A stretch of 5,062 nucleotides of DNA. It comes from UMGS363 sp051891935 (GTDB lineage: Bacteria > Bacillota > Clostridia > Oscillospirales > Ruminococcaceae). The stretch spans positions 1 through 5,062 of the forward strand of contig JBJFFR010000015.1 of assembly GCA_051891935.1 (NCBI GenBank), in the 5' to 3' direction. The notes beneath the pieces are model-generated. The model had not been told where the DNA came from and made no database searches. It saw nothing but the letters and a program-made list of their open reading frames with translations. The translations under genes and the position numbers were made by a program. This document shows positions 1 to 5,062 of the stretch, piece after piece; position 1 is the stretch's first letter, and each line of letters starts with the position of its first letter.

Positions 1-5
1 ATTGA

Positions 6-161
6 AACGTTTATCAATATTCAACAACTTTATATACAGCTGAACGAATAGCTGTAGAAAAGTATCTTGAAAATCGAAAAATTCATCAAAAATCATTTTA
101 CGGGATAACTGTACGCTTTGTACTGTATTATTATGGTAAATATCTTAAGTTTGATTTTTGA
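6..161 (+). other. Short unidentified reading frame, possible 3' remnant of a gene
   Basis: A frame of about 51 codons runs from just after a stop at 3-5 to a TGA at 159-161. Its residues look protein-like (for example AERIAVEKYLENRKIH, then a tyrosine-rich stretch ending KYLKFDF), but there is no start codon with a ribosome binding site. I recognise no family. A different frame covers the first 50 bases equally well, so a frameshifted or cut-off gene tail is possible. It faces the convergent kinase gene that ends at 180. This could also be non-coding AT-rich DNA. Confidence 0.22.
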
Positions 162-179
162 AGTTCGTTTTTTTGAAAA

Positions 180-1301
180 TCAGAAATTATTTACGGCATT
201 CTGATGCTTGGTGAATAATTCGGGTTGAATATTTTCGAAAATATAGTCATACGTATCCTTAATATAGTTTTCTATCAGAGAATAATTCAAATCATTCAGA
301 CCCAAAGCAGACTTAACCCCTTCTGTTGCAGATTTTACTGCGTCTGCAATCTTCTGTTTGCCTGGGATGTTTTCCTTTAAAATACGTCTGCAGGTCTCAT
401 TTCCAAGTATGCCTTCAGTAAATACATTTCCGGTACTTTTATTTATCCTTGGGACACCAGAAGCGATGAGCCCTAAATTATAATCAAAACCCGGAGCCAG
501 ATCAATTATACCACCGGTTGAACTGTCACGGAGTACACCTATATTCTGATTGTGCCTGTCTCCGTTAAATAATAATGCATCATAAAATACAGTCATAACA
601 TACTGCTTTATAAGTTTTTCAGGTAATCGTGGTATAATGAAATCCGGATCCTCATTATCATTAAAATAATTGCAGAACGGCTCAAAATCTACCTCTGCAT
701 TATTTGTAAAATCCTTTGACAGCATGAATGTTGTACTTAAGCCTGTTTCAGCTGATTTAACACTCCTTATATCATATTCAGCCACATTGAAATTCATTGC
801 TTTCAGAAACAGATATGAGTAGTATTCACTTAACAGTTCCTGAATTCCGCCCTGCTTATACATATACCAGGAGTCACCTTCAAAACGCCAGGCTTTTTCA
901 TAGCTGCCTACTGTTCCCAGTTCAAGATATCCGTTTGTATTTCTATCATCAGAATCTGAACCTCCGAGAAGTGCAATATCCGCTATCTGCTCATTGTATT
1001 TTTTCAGACTACTATAGTCCAGATTTTCATCATCACGCTGAATCCACCAGTTATCCGTAATTGATACACCATGTCCAACAGATATAAGCTCTGCTGTATT
1101 TTCTGAATTCCGAAGTCTTAACGCTTTAAAAAGTTTTCTTGAATGGGAACGGTGCATATCCACACATCTGTTGTCCAGCCATATATACAAAGGCATACCT
1201 ACTGTAAAACAATGAGGACATAGCACTTTATTAATTATTTCAGTTATTTTCTCTTCATCCGCTAATGCTATTATTTCGGTCTTGTGCATTATCCTGTACA
1301 T
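180..1301 (-). CDS. Stand-alone HipA/CtkA-like Ser/Thr protein kinase
   Basis: This encodes a 373-residue protein with a HipA C-terminal-type kinase domain, expected to phosphorylate serine or threonine on a cytoplasmic protein target. The N-terminal third has the pattern GHGVSITDNWWIQ (residues 76-88), common ahead of this domain in Firmicutes proteins. The presumed ATP-binding lysine is K149 (YMYKQGG), followed by the ELLSEYYSYLF helix. The catalytic loop is GDRHNQN (247-253) with D248 and N253, and the metal-binding segment is APGFDYNLG (269-277) with D273. All key residues appear present, so the kinase is probably active. There is no transmembrane segment or signal peptide. The ATG at 1301 is preceded by AAAGGAG six bases upstream; a second Met at residue 5 is less well placed. 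No HipB-like HTH antitoxin gene adjoins it and the N-terminal HipA subdomain is absent, so it resembles CtkA-like single-gene kinases rather than classical HipBA. The substrate is unknown. Confidence 0.85.
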   Translation of the reverse strand: MYRIMHKTEIIALADEEKITEIINKVLCPHCFTVGMPLYIWLDNRCVDMHRSHSRKLFKALRLRNSENTAELISVGHGVSITDNWWIQRDDENLDYSSLKKYNEQIADIALLGGSDSDDRNTNGYLELGTVGSYEKAWRFEGDSWYMYKQGGIQELLSEYYSYLFLKAMNFNVAEYDIRSVKSAETGLSTTFMLSKDFTNNAEVDFEPFCNYFNDNEDPDFIIPRLPEKLIKQYVMTVFYDALLFNGDRHNQNIGVLRDSSTGGIIDLAPGFDYNLGLIASGVPRINKSTGNVFTEGILGNETCRRILKENIPGKQKIADAVKSATEGVKSALGLNDLNYSLIENYIKDTYDYIFENIQPELFTKHQNAVNNF

Positions 1302-1776
1302 ACGTAGCTCCTTTCTTTTATACCGGACTATTTTATTGTATCATATTTTTTTTAATTTCGCAATTGGGAAACAGAAAATTTCACAACTCCTTAATCCGGT
1401 CATTCAACTTTCAGAACCACAGTTACTGTCCTGTATTTTGGTGCCAGCACAGACTTTGAACTTTCTAAAAAACGAAGAATTCCAGAACAGAATCAACGCA
1501 GACATCAGAGAGGTTTCCGATGAGCTTTACAAATACGATGACACACCGGAGACGATATCCCCTAATATGCCTCAGTACAGAAAAAATTCCAAAGGACTTG
1601 ACTTATATCCATACATCTGTAACGGATATATGTACCTCAGGTTTTTTTATAACCATGAGTACAATCATGCTGCAACACTTGTCTATGACATTATTGAAGA
1701 AAAAAGAATCGAACAAATTGAAGAACTCTTATCTATACTAAATGAGCAGAAAGAGATATCTGTAAGCATGAATTAG
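1282..1776 (+). pseudogene. Unrecognised plus-strand reading frame, probably a 5'-truncated gene
   Basis: A 164-codon frame is open here, but its first 27 codons lie over the start region and promoter of the divergent kinase and read as low-complexity hydrophobic residues, so they are unlikely to be translated. From about 1363 the sequence becomes protein-like. Examples are QLLNPVIQLSEPQLL, the acidic EVSDELYKYDDTPETI, the aromatic YPYICNGYMYLRFFYNHEY, and a charged C-terminal helix EEKRIEQIEELLSILNEQK. The likely domain is therefore the last 110-135 residues. Possible starts are GTG at 1441 or ATG at 1567; neither has a good Shine-Dalgarno sequence and I see no plus-strand promoter. The best reading is the C-terminal part of a gene whose front was replaced when the kinase locus was formed. 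A genuine small gene is possible. I recognise no family and propose no function. Confidence 0.4.
1335..1363 (-). promoter_or_regulatory. Sigma-A-type extended -10 promoter of the kinase gene
   Basis: On the minus strand, TTGCGA (1358-1363) and TACAAT (1335-1340) are separated by exactly 17 bases. A TG dinucleotide one base upstream of the -10 makes it an extended -10 promoter. Transcription would start near 1328, about 27 bases before the ATG at 1301 and just ahead of the AAAGGAG site. There is no obvious operator palindrome. Confidence 0.65.
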
Positions 1777-1803
1777 CAATAATAAAAAAATCTGTATTAA
1801 AAA

Positions 1804-1836
1804 ATACGCCTGACTTTGTATAAAGCAGGCGTATTC
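1804..1836 (-). terminator. Rho-independent terminator, minus strand
   Basis: A perfect 10-bp inverted repeat AATACGCCTG / CAGGCGTATT (1804-1813 and 1827-1836) continues, after one bulged A, into a 4-bp CTTT/AAAG stem with a GTAT loop. On the minus strand the stem runs directly into TTTTTT, with a second T-run a few bases later. It ends transcription arriving from the methyltransferase relic. There is no T-run on the plus-strand side. Confidence 0.75.
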
Positions 1837-1842
1837 ACGTCA

Positions 1843-1878
1843 AAACAAAAGACACTCCAAAGAGCATCTTTTGTTTTA
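1843..1878 (-). terminator. Second stem-loop, tandem terminator, minus strand
   Basis: On the minus-strand RNA, 16 consecutive base pairs form (arms 1843-1858 and 1863-1878) around a UUUG loop, with two G-U pairs. In plus-strand RNA those two positions become C/A mismatches, so the structure favours minus-strand transcripts. The descending arm ends in CTTTTGTTTT, the terminator T-tract paired to an upstream A-tract. It lies inside the 3' end of the methyltransferase frame, which shows that this part of the frame is not native coding sequence. Confidence 0.6.
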
Positions 1879-2149
1879 AGAATTATGCCGCTGACCGGAC
1901 TTGAATTGACCAAATCATTTTTCCAACCTATCAGTATCACTCTACGACGATTCTGCAGTACTTCAAAATTCTCAGACTTTAAAGTCTGACATTCTGTATG
2001 ATAGCCTATTTTTTTAAAGTCCTCAACCATATCTTTCAAATATTTCCCTTGTTTCGCCGTCAACAACCCTGGGACATTTTCAAACACAAACATCGTCGGT
2101 TTATATCGTTCAAGTACTTTACTGATAATCAACTAAACCACTAGCAAAA

Positions 2150-2178
2150 ATGGGAGTGCCGATTTCGGGCATTCCCAT
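2150..2178 (-). terminator. Stem-loop with minus-strand T-tail
   Basis: Arms 2150-2160 and 2168-2178 (ATGGGAGTGCC and GGCATTCCCAT) pair over 11 positions around a 7-base loop. On the minus strand the stem is followed by TTTTTGC, which fits a terminator, but it carries one A/C mismatch there, whereas plus-strand RNA has a G-U pair at that position. It is probably a second terminator behind the hydrolase gene or one brought in with the methyltransferase relic. Confidence 0.45.
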
Positions 2179-2189
2179 AAACCTTGAAA

Positions 2190-2228
2190 AAAAATATCCG
2201 CTCTCAAAATATAGGAGCGTATATTTTT
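2190..2228 (-). terminator. Terminator of the regulator-hydrolase operon, possibly bidirectional
   Basis: An 8-bp A/T stem (2190-2197 with 2221-2228), one mismatch, and a CGCTC/GAGCG stem (2199-2203 with 2215-2219) enclose an 11-base loop. On the minus strand it ends in a run of eight T residues, 18 bases after the hydrolase stop. The plus-strand side also ends in TTTTT, so it could act in both directions, although no plus-strand gene reads into it. Confidence 0.65.
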
Positions 2229-2246
2229 GTTCGAAATATTTCAGCC

Positions 2247-3191
2247 CTATTCAATAAACCGCTGAAGCCAATCCTTTATACACCGTTCTGTATCGGAATG
2301 GATAGGCTGCGCCGACAAACGGCCATACTGCTTTTTTACAGTCATCATGCTGTTGTCATCGTCAATTTCTCTCAAAATATGATTTACGTTATTAGGCGCA
2401 AAATTTTCTGCATTCGGTATCTCGGACAATACGGAAAGCCGTCTGTGATCGGCGGAAAGATCTGCTGTTCCCGTGATGGACAAAATGGGTTTTCTGTATT
2501 GTTTAAGCAGTGCAACATAATCTTCCGAAGAATATGAAGCGTGTTCTTTTACCCACTTTGCATTAAGCATTGTACCGCCAAAGAACACTCTGTCCTTTTT
2601 TGCATCAACACATTTTTGGAACATAGCTTCAACCTTTGCGTCCGTTTTTTCCTGTGATGTCTGACTTCTGAGAAGCATTCCGAGCAATCCCTTTTTCTTT
2701 GAAAATTCCTCTGCCGCCAGGTGATTTTGATAAAGCAGAGCGTCCTTCATAGAAATCGCAGCTCCTCCCAAAAGCAAAAGCCCCGCCGTATCTTCTTTTT
2801 CGGAAAGCAGAGTGGCTATCATAGCACCTTCGCTGTGACCGCAGACAATGAGCCTTGTTTCGTCTACATAGGGCAGCGATTTCGTGTAACGAATTACAGA
2901 AACAGCATCATCAACAAGGTCGCTGAGTCCTGCTGTGTTATAATCACCCTCCGTTTCAAAGGTTCCCCGCTTGTCGTATCGGACAGTAACAAATCCAAAT
3001 TCTGTGAACATATCCGAAAGATTTTTATACAGGTCTGTTCTGAAACCTTTTTCATTTCCGTCACGATCAGTCGCTCCCGTACCCATTATCAACACAATTG
3101 TAGGATATTTTTTGCTGTCATCGGGATAGGAAACAGTTGCACCGATAGAAACCTTGCCTTTGATAGATATTCTTTTTTCTGCCATGTTCAT
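2247..3191 (-). CDS. Alpha/beta hydrolase (serine hydrolase, substrate unknown)
   Basis: This 314-residue cytoplasmic alpha/beta-fold hydrolase belongs to the broad esterase/acyl-hydrolase group. An early strand TIVLIMGTGATDRDGN (residues 31-46) gives the oxyanion-hole region. VRYDKRGTFETEG (70-82) is the usual arginine- and glycine-rich turn after strand 4. The nucleophile elbow is GHSEG (118-122) with S120, the acid is probably D244 (ITGTADLSAD) and the histidine is H271 (NNVNHILRE). A lid-like helical insert lies at about 150-230. The triad is complete and the length is normal, so it should be active; the substrate cannot be read from sequence. There is no signal peptide. The ATG overlaps the regulator's TGA (ATGA), with GAAGG just upstream, indicating translational coupling. 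Met3 is an alternative start. It is probably the function controlled by the regulator. Confidence 0.85.
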   Translation of the reverse strand: MNMAEKRISIKGKVSIGATVSYPDDSKKYPTIVLIMGTGATDRDGNEKGFRTDLYKNLSDMFTEFGFVTVRYDKRGTFETEGDYNTAGLSDLVDDAVSVIRYTKSLPYVDETRLIVCGHSEGAMIATLLSEKEDTAGLLLLGGAAISMKDALLYQNHLAAEEFSKKKGLLGMLLRSQTSQEKTDAKVEAMFQKCVDAKKDRVFFGGTMLNAKWVKEHASYSSEDYVALLKQYRKPILSITGTADLSADHRRLSVLSEIPNAENFAPNNVNHILREIDDDNSMMTVKKQYGRLSAQPIHSDTERCIKDWLQRFIE

Positions 3192-3697
3192 TTACCTTCT
3201 TCCTCGACAGGAGCAGATATGAAAGACACGCTGCGCAGTTTCCCGTTTTCCTCTGCTCCCTGATATTTTCCTATGACTGACGCAATATCCCGCATAAAAT
3301 TATCGAAGCTGTCATCTGTCAGATTTAAAACGCAGGTCCTCAGACTAAGGCGGTCTTTCTGAGGGTCTGCATTGTCTTTGCAGCTGTACTTGTGAAATTT
3401 CATATATAGCTCCATTAAAAATTGATATGCCGAATCCGAGATATTGCTGTCTGAGGCAGCCGACATTTTTTCTACATTGATAACAAGCAGCCTTTCCAGA
3501 CTGCCCCTTACCTTTCGTTCCTCTTTTACAAGCAGGACTTCTTCTTTCAGCAGAGTGTTGATATGCCTATACAACGTAGGTGCAGGAACATCGGAAATTG
3601 CTTCGGATATCTGTTTTGTTGTTGCCTCGCCATGCGTTTGCAGATACTGCATTACCCGTATTCTCACAGGATTTGAAAGCACCTTTATCAGATCCAC
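3188..3697 (-). CDS. ArsR-like winged-helix transcriptional regulator
   Basis: A 169-residue DNA-binding protein with an N-terminal winged helix. Residues 1-22 form the first helix (VLSNPVRIRVMQYLQ), TTKQISEAI (26-34) and APTLYRHINTLLKEE (39-53) form the helix-turn-helix, and residues 54-72, with the typical VKEERKVRGSLERL, form the wing. This matches the HTH_20/ArsR-like group. The C-terminal 95 residues, probably for dimerisation or ligand sensing, show no metal-binding cysteine cluster. The start is GTG at 3697, with AAAGGTGG eight bases upstream. The nearby ATG at 3704 is out of frame and yields only a shadow. The gene is first in a two-gene operon with the hydrolase and probably represses its own promoter, which holds a palindrome. 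The inducer is unknown. Confidence 0.85.
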   Translation of the reverse strand: MDLIKVLSNPVRIRVMQYLQTHGEATTKQISEAISDVPAPTLYRHINTLLKEEVLLVKEERKVRGSLERLLVINVEKMSAASDSNISDSAYQFLMELYMKFHKYSCKDNADPQKDRLSLRTCVLNLTDDSFDNFMRDIASVIGKYQGAEENGKLRSVSFISAPVEEEGK

Positions 3698-3723
3698 TGT
3701 TCATACCACCTTTCTTAAATATG

Positions 3724-3752
3724 ATTATATCATCATTATTGATAATAGTCAA
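3724..3752 (-). promoter_or_regulatory. Near-consensus promoter of the regulator-hydrolase operon
   Basis: On the minus strand, TTGACT (3747-3752) and a perfect TATAAT (3724-3729) are separated by 17 bases, with TG one base ahead of the -10. The predicted transcript starts near 3717, leaving a leader of only about 20 bases that is almost filled by the AAAGGTGG ribosome binding site. So strong a promoter implies that expression is held down by a repressor. Confidence 0.8.
3735..3746. promoter_or_regulatory. Candidate operator palindrome in the promoter spacer
   Basis: ATTAT-TG-ATAAT is a 12-bp palindrome between the -35 and -10 boxes. An overlapping wider dyad TATCA...TGATA (3730-3734 and 3740-3744) covers the same place. 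A dimeric winged-helix protein bound here would block RNA polymerase, which fits autoregulation by the adjacent gene product. AT-rich palindromes arise easily by chance, so this is an inference from position. Confidence 0.4.
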
Positions 3753-3813
3753 GAGGGTAAATGAATTTTTTGCAAAAATGATTGCACAAAGCCTGAATCG
3801 GCTATACCGATGA

Positions 3814-4257
3814 TCACCCCGCATAATCCTTCAATCTCTCATAAAACGCCGACTTCCTAAGCCCCACCTTCTTCATAAACTCAACAGCCGTTATCTCCCC
3901 ATTTCTCCACTTGACATACAGCTCATCCCAGAGTTTGGGGTCAATCTGCTTCTTAGGCTTGCCCCGATACTTTCCCTGTGATTTTGCAATAGCAATACCC
4001 TCCCGCTGACGGTCAAGTATGTAGCCACGTTCCAGCTCCGCAACGGCAGCAAATACGGTCAGCATAAACTTTCCGGCGGGAGTTGTGGTGTCAATCCTCT
4101 CCTTCATAGAAATAAATTCAACCTGCTTTTCGGTCAGTTTCTCGACCAGTTCAAGTAGGTCTTTTGTATTCCTTGCAAATCGTAGTCTAAACGGACAATC
4201 CCCATGAAAATGACAAACCCGATACCGCCCCACAAAAGGGCAGTACCGGGTCATCAT
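3814..4257 (-). pseudogene. Serine recombinase (resolvase/invertase family), 5'-truncated
   Basis: From about residue 27 (near 4180) the frame matches a small serine recombinase of the resolvase/invertase type, which cuts and rejoins DNA at short sites. Visible are RFARNTKDLLELVEKL (26-41), the end of the catalytic domain, then DTTTPAGKFMLTVFAAVAELER (56-77), the long E helix. RQREGIAIAKSQGKYRGKPKK (83-103) is the family's arm. A C-terminal helix-turn-helix spans about 119-145 (EITAVEFMKKVGLRKSAFYERL). The N-terminal YxRVS segment with the nucleophilic serine and about 60 residues are absent, so it cannot catalyse recombination. Residues 1-25 are unrelated and lie over a stem-loop, and there is no ribosome binding site at the ATG. 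It is a relic of a mobile element. A residual DNA-binding role is possible only if some other start is used. Confidence 0.8.
4217..4251 (-). terminator. 14-bp stem-loop at the recombinase breakpoint, probable terminator
   Basis: Arms 4217-4230 and 4238-4251 pair over 14 positions in minus-strand RNA with two G-U pairs around a 7-base loop (UUUUGUG). On the plus strand the two wobbles become A/C mismatches, so the structure was shaped for minus-strand transcripts. The tail is moderately T-rich (TTTGTCATTTTC). It would end transcripts of the small genes upstream and lies inside the false 5' extension of the recombinase frame. Confidence 0.5.
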
Positions 4258-4338
4258 TCTGTTTTGATTATGTTTTTACTAAATCATCGTGTGATAATAC
4301 ATCATTTACCACCAATTCACCTTGACTGTCTTGCCGTT

Positions 4339-4679
4339 TTATTTAGCATATTCCAAAAATTCACACAATAGATTGTAACACTTGCGAGTATCATCATATT
4401 CAAATGCATTATCACGATAAATATAGAGGTCTGTTAAGTATTCTGATGTGTCAATCGTGACATTTTTTCCTCATATGTACGCTCGCATTGATTCATATCA
4501 CATGTAAATCCATTCCAGTCCTTTCCATCTAATACAAGTTCTCCCAAAATATCGTATAAATAGCCATTCCAAATATGGATATTATATTCGGGAGCATCTT
4601 CAATATATAGTTCTATTTCTGGTTCATCTTCAAATCCGTCATAAAACACAGTATTATTTAAGAGCTTGCCGTTGTCCAT
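4339..4679 (-). pseudogene. Small acidic hypothetical protein, split by a one-base frameshift
   Basis: The ATG at 4679 has a strong AGGAGG eight bases upstream. The first 72 codons read MDNGKLLNNTVFYDGF and continue through IHIWNGYLYDILGELVLDG to CERTYEEK. At an A6 tract (4463-4468 on the plus strand, T6) the frame is then lost and stops after nine foreign residues at 4434. In the -1 frame the reading continues smoothly (NVTIDTSEYLTDLYIYRDN ... LLCEFLEYAK) to TAA at 4339-4341. Restoring one A gives a 113-residue acidic cytoplasmic protein rich in Tyr, Asp and Glu, with no signal peptide or membrane segment. Its size, acidity and tandem position resemble immunity proteins of polymorphic toxins, but I recognise no family. 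The frameshift may be a real mutation, a sequencing error in a homopolymer, or ribosomal slippage on AAA. Confidence 0.65.
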
Positions 4680-4713
4680 GACCTACTCCTCCTAATTCTC
4701 CATGATAGATTAT

Positions 4714-5016
4714 TTATTGCTCACGCAATTCGAAGATGATATGCTCGATCTCGTCTTTGGATAATTCTGTTATATAAATTGATAATATTCGTTTTCTTGA
4801 ATCAAATCCTAAGATAAGTTGTCCACATTTACAGAAAGAATCTGCTTTCATGTCCGATAGCTCAATCATTACTCCATCAGAAAATACTGTTGCAGAAAAT
4901 GATTTACAATCAAACTTACTATCGTAATTAAGCGTTAATGCACCTGTTTTTTCTATTTTGGGAATCTCCATACTGTGATTTGAGAATGTATAATTCGTAC
5001 ACTGAACCAATGTCAT
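4714..5016 (-). CDS. Small hypothetical protein, possibly immunity-like
   Basis: This 100-residue frame has an alternating beta-strand pattern: KTGALTLNYDSKFDCKSFSA, TVFSDGVMIELSDM and CGQLILGFDSRKRILSIYI. It ends in a short acidic helix SKDEIEHIIFELREQ, so it looks like a small alpha/beta cytoplasmic protein. I recognise no family. It lies 34 bases upstream of the frameshifted acidic gene in the same direction, so they probably form one transcript. The start is uncertain. The ATG at 5016 directly follows an in-frame TAA and has no Shine-Dalgarno sequence, and Met17 (4968) has none either. The gene may have lost its original 5' end or be translated from a nearly leaderless message. Confidence 0.6.
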   Translation of the reverse strand: MTLVQCTNYTFSNHSMEIPKIEKTGALTLNYDSKFDCKSFSATVFSDGVMIELSDMKADSFCKCGQLILGFDSRKRILSIYITELSKDEIEHIIFELREQ

Positions 5017-5027
5017 TTAGTTAATAA

Positions 5028-5060
5028 GAGTTAGATTTCCATGTCAAGGGGGTCTAACTC
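5028..5060. repeat. Inverted repeat at the right edge
   Basis: GAGTTAGA (5028-5035) and TCTAACTC (5053-5060) are perfect inverted copies. In plus-strand RNA the pairing extends inward to 13 positions using three G-U pairs, around an AUGUCAA loop. It could be a terminator for a neighbouring gene beyond the window, or an end or site of a mobile element. No T-run is visible because the window ends two bases later. The minus-strand loop contains TTGACA, a perfect -35 hexamer. Confidence 0.4.
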
Positions 5061-5062
5061 AA

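Larger units (their letters stand above)
1797..2132 (-). pseudogene. Internal fragment of DNA (cytosine-5) methyltransferase
   Basis: About 80 residues match the middle of a C5 DNA methyltransferase, the family that methylates cytosine C5 in a short recognition sequence, often as part of restriction-modification. Motif VI is seen as FVFENVPGLL (residues 15-24, with the ENV core) and motif VIII as QNRRRVILIGW (60-70). Motif I (FxGxG) and the catalytic PPCQ of motif IV are missing, because a TAG stop lies directly before the apparent TTG start. The target-recognition domain and motifs IX and X are also missing. After about residue 80 (near 1892) the frame runs into terminator stem-loops and ends in unrelated residues. 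Full-length relatives have roughly 300-400 residues, so this is a non-functional relic truncated at both ends. There is no ribosome binding site. No cognate restriction gene is visible. Confidence 0.85.

Noticed and set aside
797..1060. 87-codon plus-strand frame inside the kinase gene
   Set aside because: It is antisense to the well-supported kinase domain and its residues are low-quality with no ribosome binding site.
2184..2537. 117-codon plus-strand frame over the hydrolase 3' end
   Set aside because: It is antisense to the hydrolase and begins in the terminator hairpin; the hydrolase has a complete triad in the other strand.
2721..3263. 180-codon plus-strand frame
   Set aside because: It is the longest antisense frame but covers the nucleophile elbow and N terminus of the hydrolase and the end of the regulator; the residues match no family.
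3797..3811. Small stem-loop ATCGG...CCGAT just after the recombinase stop
   Set aside because: It has only five to six base pairs and no T-run on either strand, so it cannot be supported as a terminator.
3444..3813. Plus-strand frames antisense to the regulator
   Set aside because: They are serine- and leucine-rich shadow translations of the winged-helix gene and its promoter.
3567..3824. 85-codon minus-strand frame with an ATG at 3704 close to the ribosome binding site
   Set aside because: It reads the regulator gene in another frame. The GTG at 3697 gives the conserved winged helix, so the ATG frame is a shadow.
4275..4338. Short minus-strand codon runs, such as one reading QGELVVNDVLSHDDLVKT and another ending KTVKVNWW
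   Set aside because: Both look protein-like, but they are about 20 codons or fewer, compete in overlapping frames and have no start, so they are at most unidentifiable mobile-element scraps.
1..5062. CRISPR array, tRNA, rRNA or riboswitch
   Set aside because: No regularly spaced repeats, tRNA cloverleaf or TPsiC signature, or recognised riboswitch core was seen on either strand.

Overview
The window looks like accessory DNA from a low-GC Firmicute, most likely a gut clostridial lineage such as Ruminococcus or a relative. This is inferred from AT-rich composition, AGGAGG-type ribosome binding sites, sigma-A-like promoters and the protein families present; no rRNA, tRNA or marker gene fixes the taxon. 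Every recognisable gene is on the minus strand. Intact genes alternate with clear gene fragments and many stem-loops, as in a region that has repeatedly gained and lost mobile DNA.

Left part (1-1363): a short undiagnosed plus-strand remnant at the edge, then a complete minus-strand gene (180-1301) for a stand-alone HipA/CtkA-type protein kinase with its own extended -10 promoter (1335-1363). No HipB-like antitoxin is visible beside it.

Middle left (1282-2228): an unrecognised plus-strand reading frame whose 5' part overlaps the kinase promoter and start, so only its downstream part (about 1363-1776) could be coding. It is followed by an internal fragment of a DNA cytosine-5 methyltransferase (1797-2132, minus) that keeps motifs VI and VIII but lacks motifs I and IV and the target-recognition end. 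The fragment is flanked and partly overlapped by hairpins (1804-1836, 1843-1878, 2150-2178, 2190-2228), most of which read as minus-strand terminators.

Centre (2247-3752): the best-preserved unit, a two-gene operon. A winged-helix ArsR-like regulator (GTG start) is translationally coupled through an ATGA overlap to an alpha/beta hydrolase with an intact Ser-Asp-His triad. A near-consensus promoter (TTGACT, 17 bp, TATAAT) lies just upstream, and its spacer contains a 12-bp palindrome that is a natural candidate for an autoregulatory operator.

Right part (3814-5062): a serine recombinase lacking the N-terminal half of its catalytic domain. A 14-bp stem-loop lies inside its spurious 5' extension. 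Upstream of it are two small acidic hypothetical genes in tandem, resembling in size and setting the immunity genes of toxin systems, though no family is recognised. The second (4339-4679) is split by a one-base frameshift at an A6 tract; restoring one base gives a 113-residue protein. An inverted repeat marks the right edge.

I see no complete new multi-gene system. The most informative signals are the frameshifted small gene and its partner, the orphan HipA-type kinase, and the unidentified plus-strand frame opposite it.
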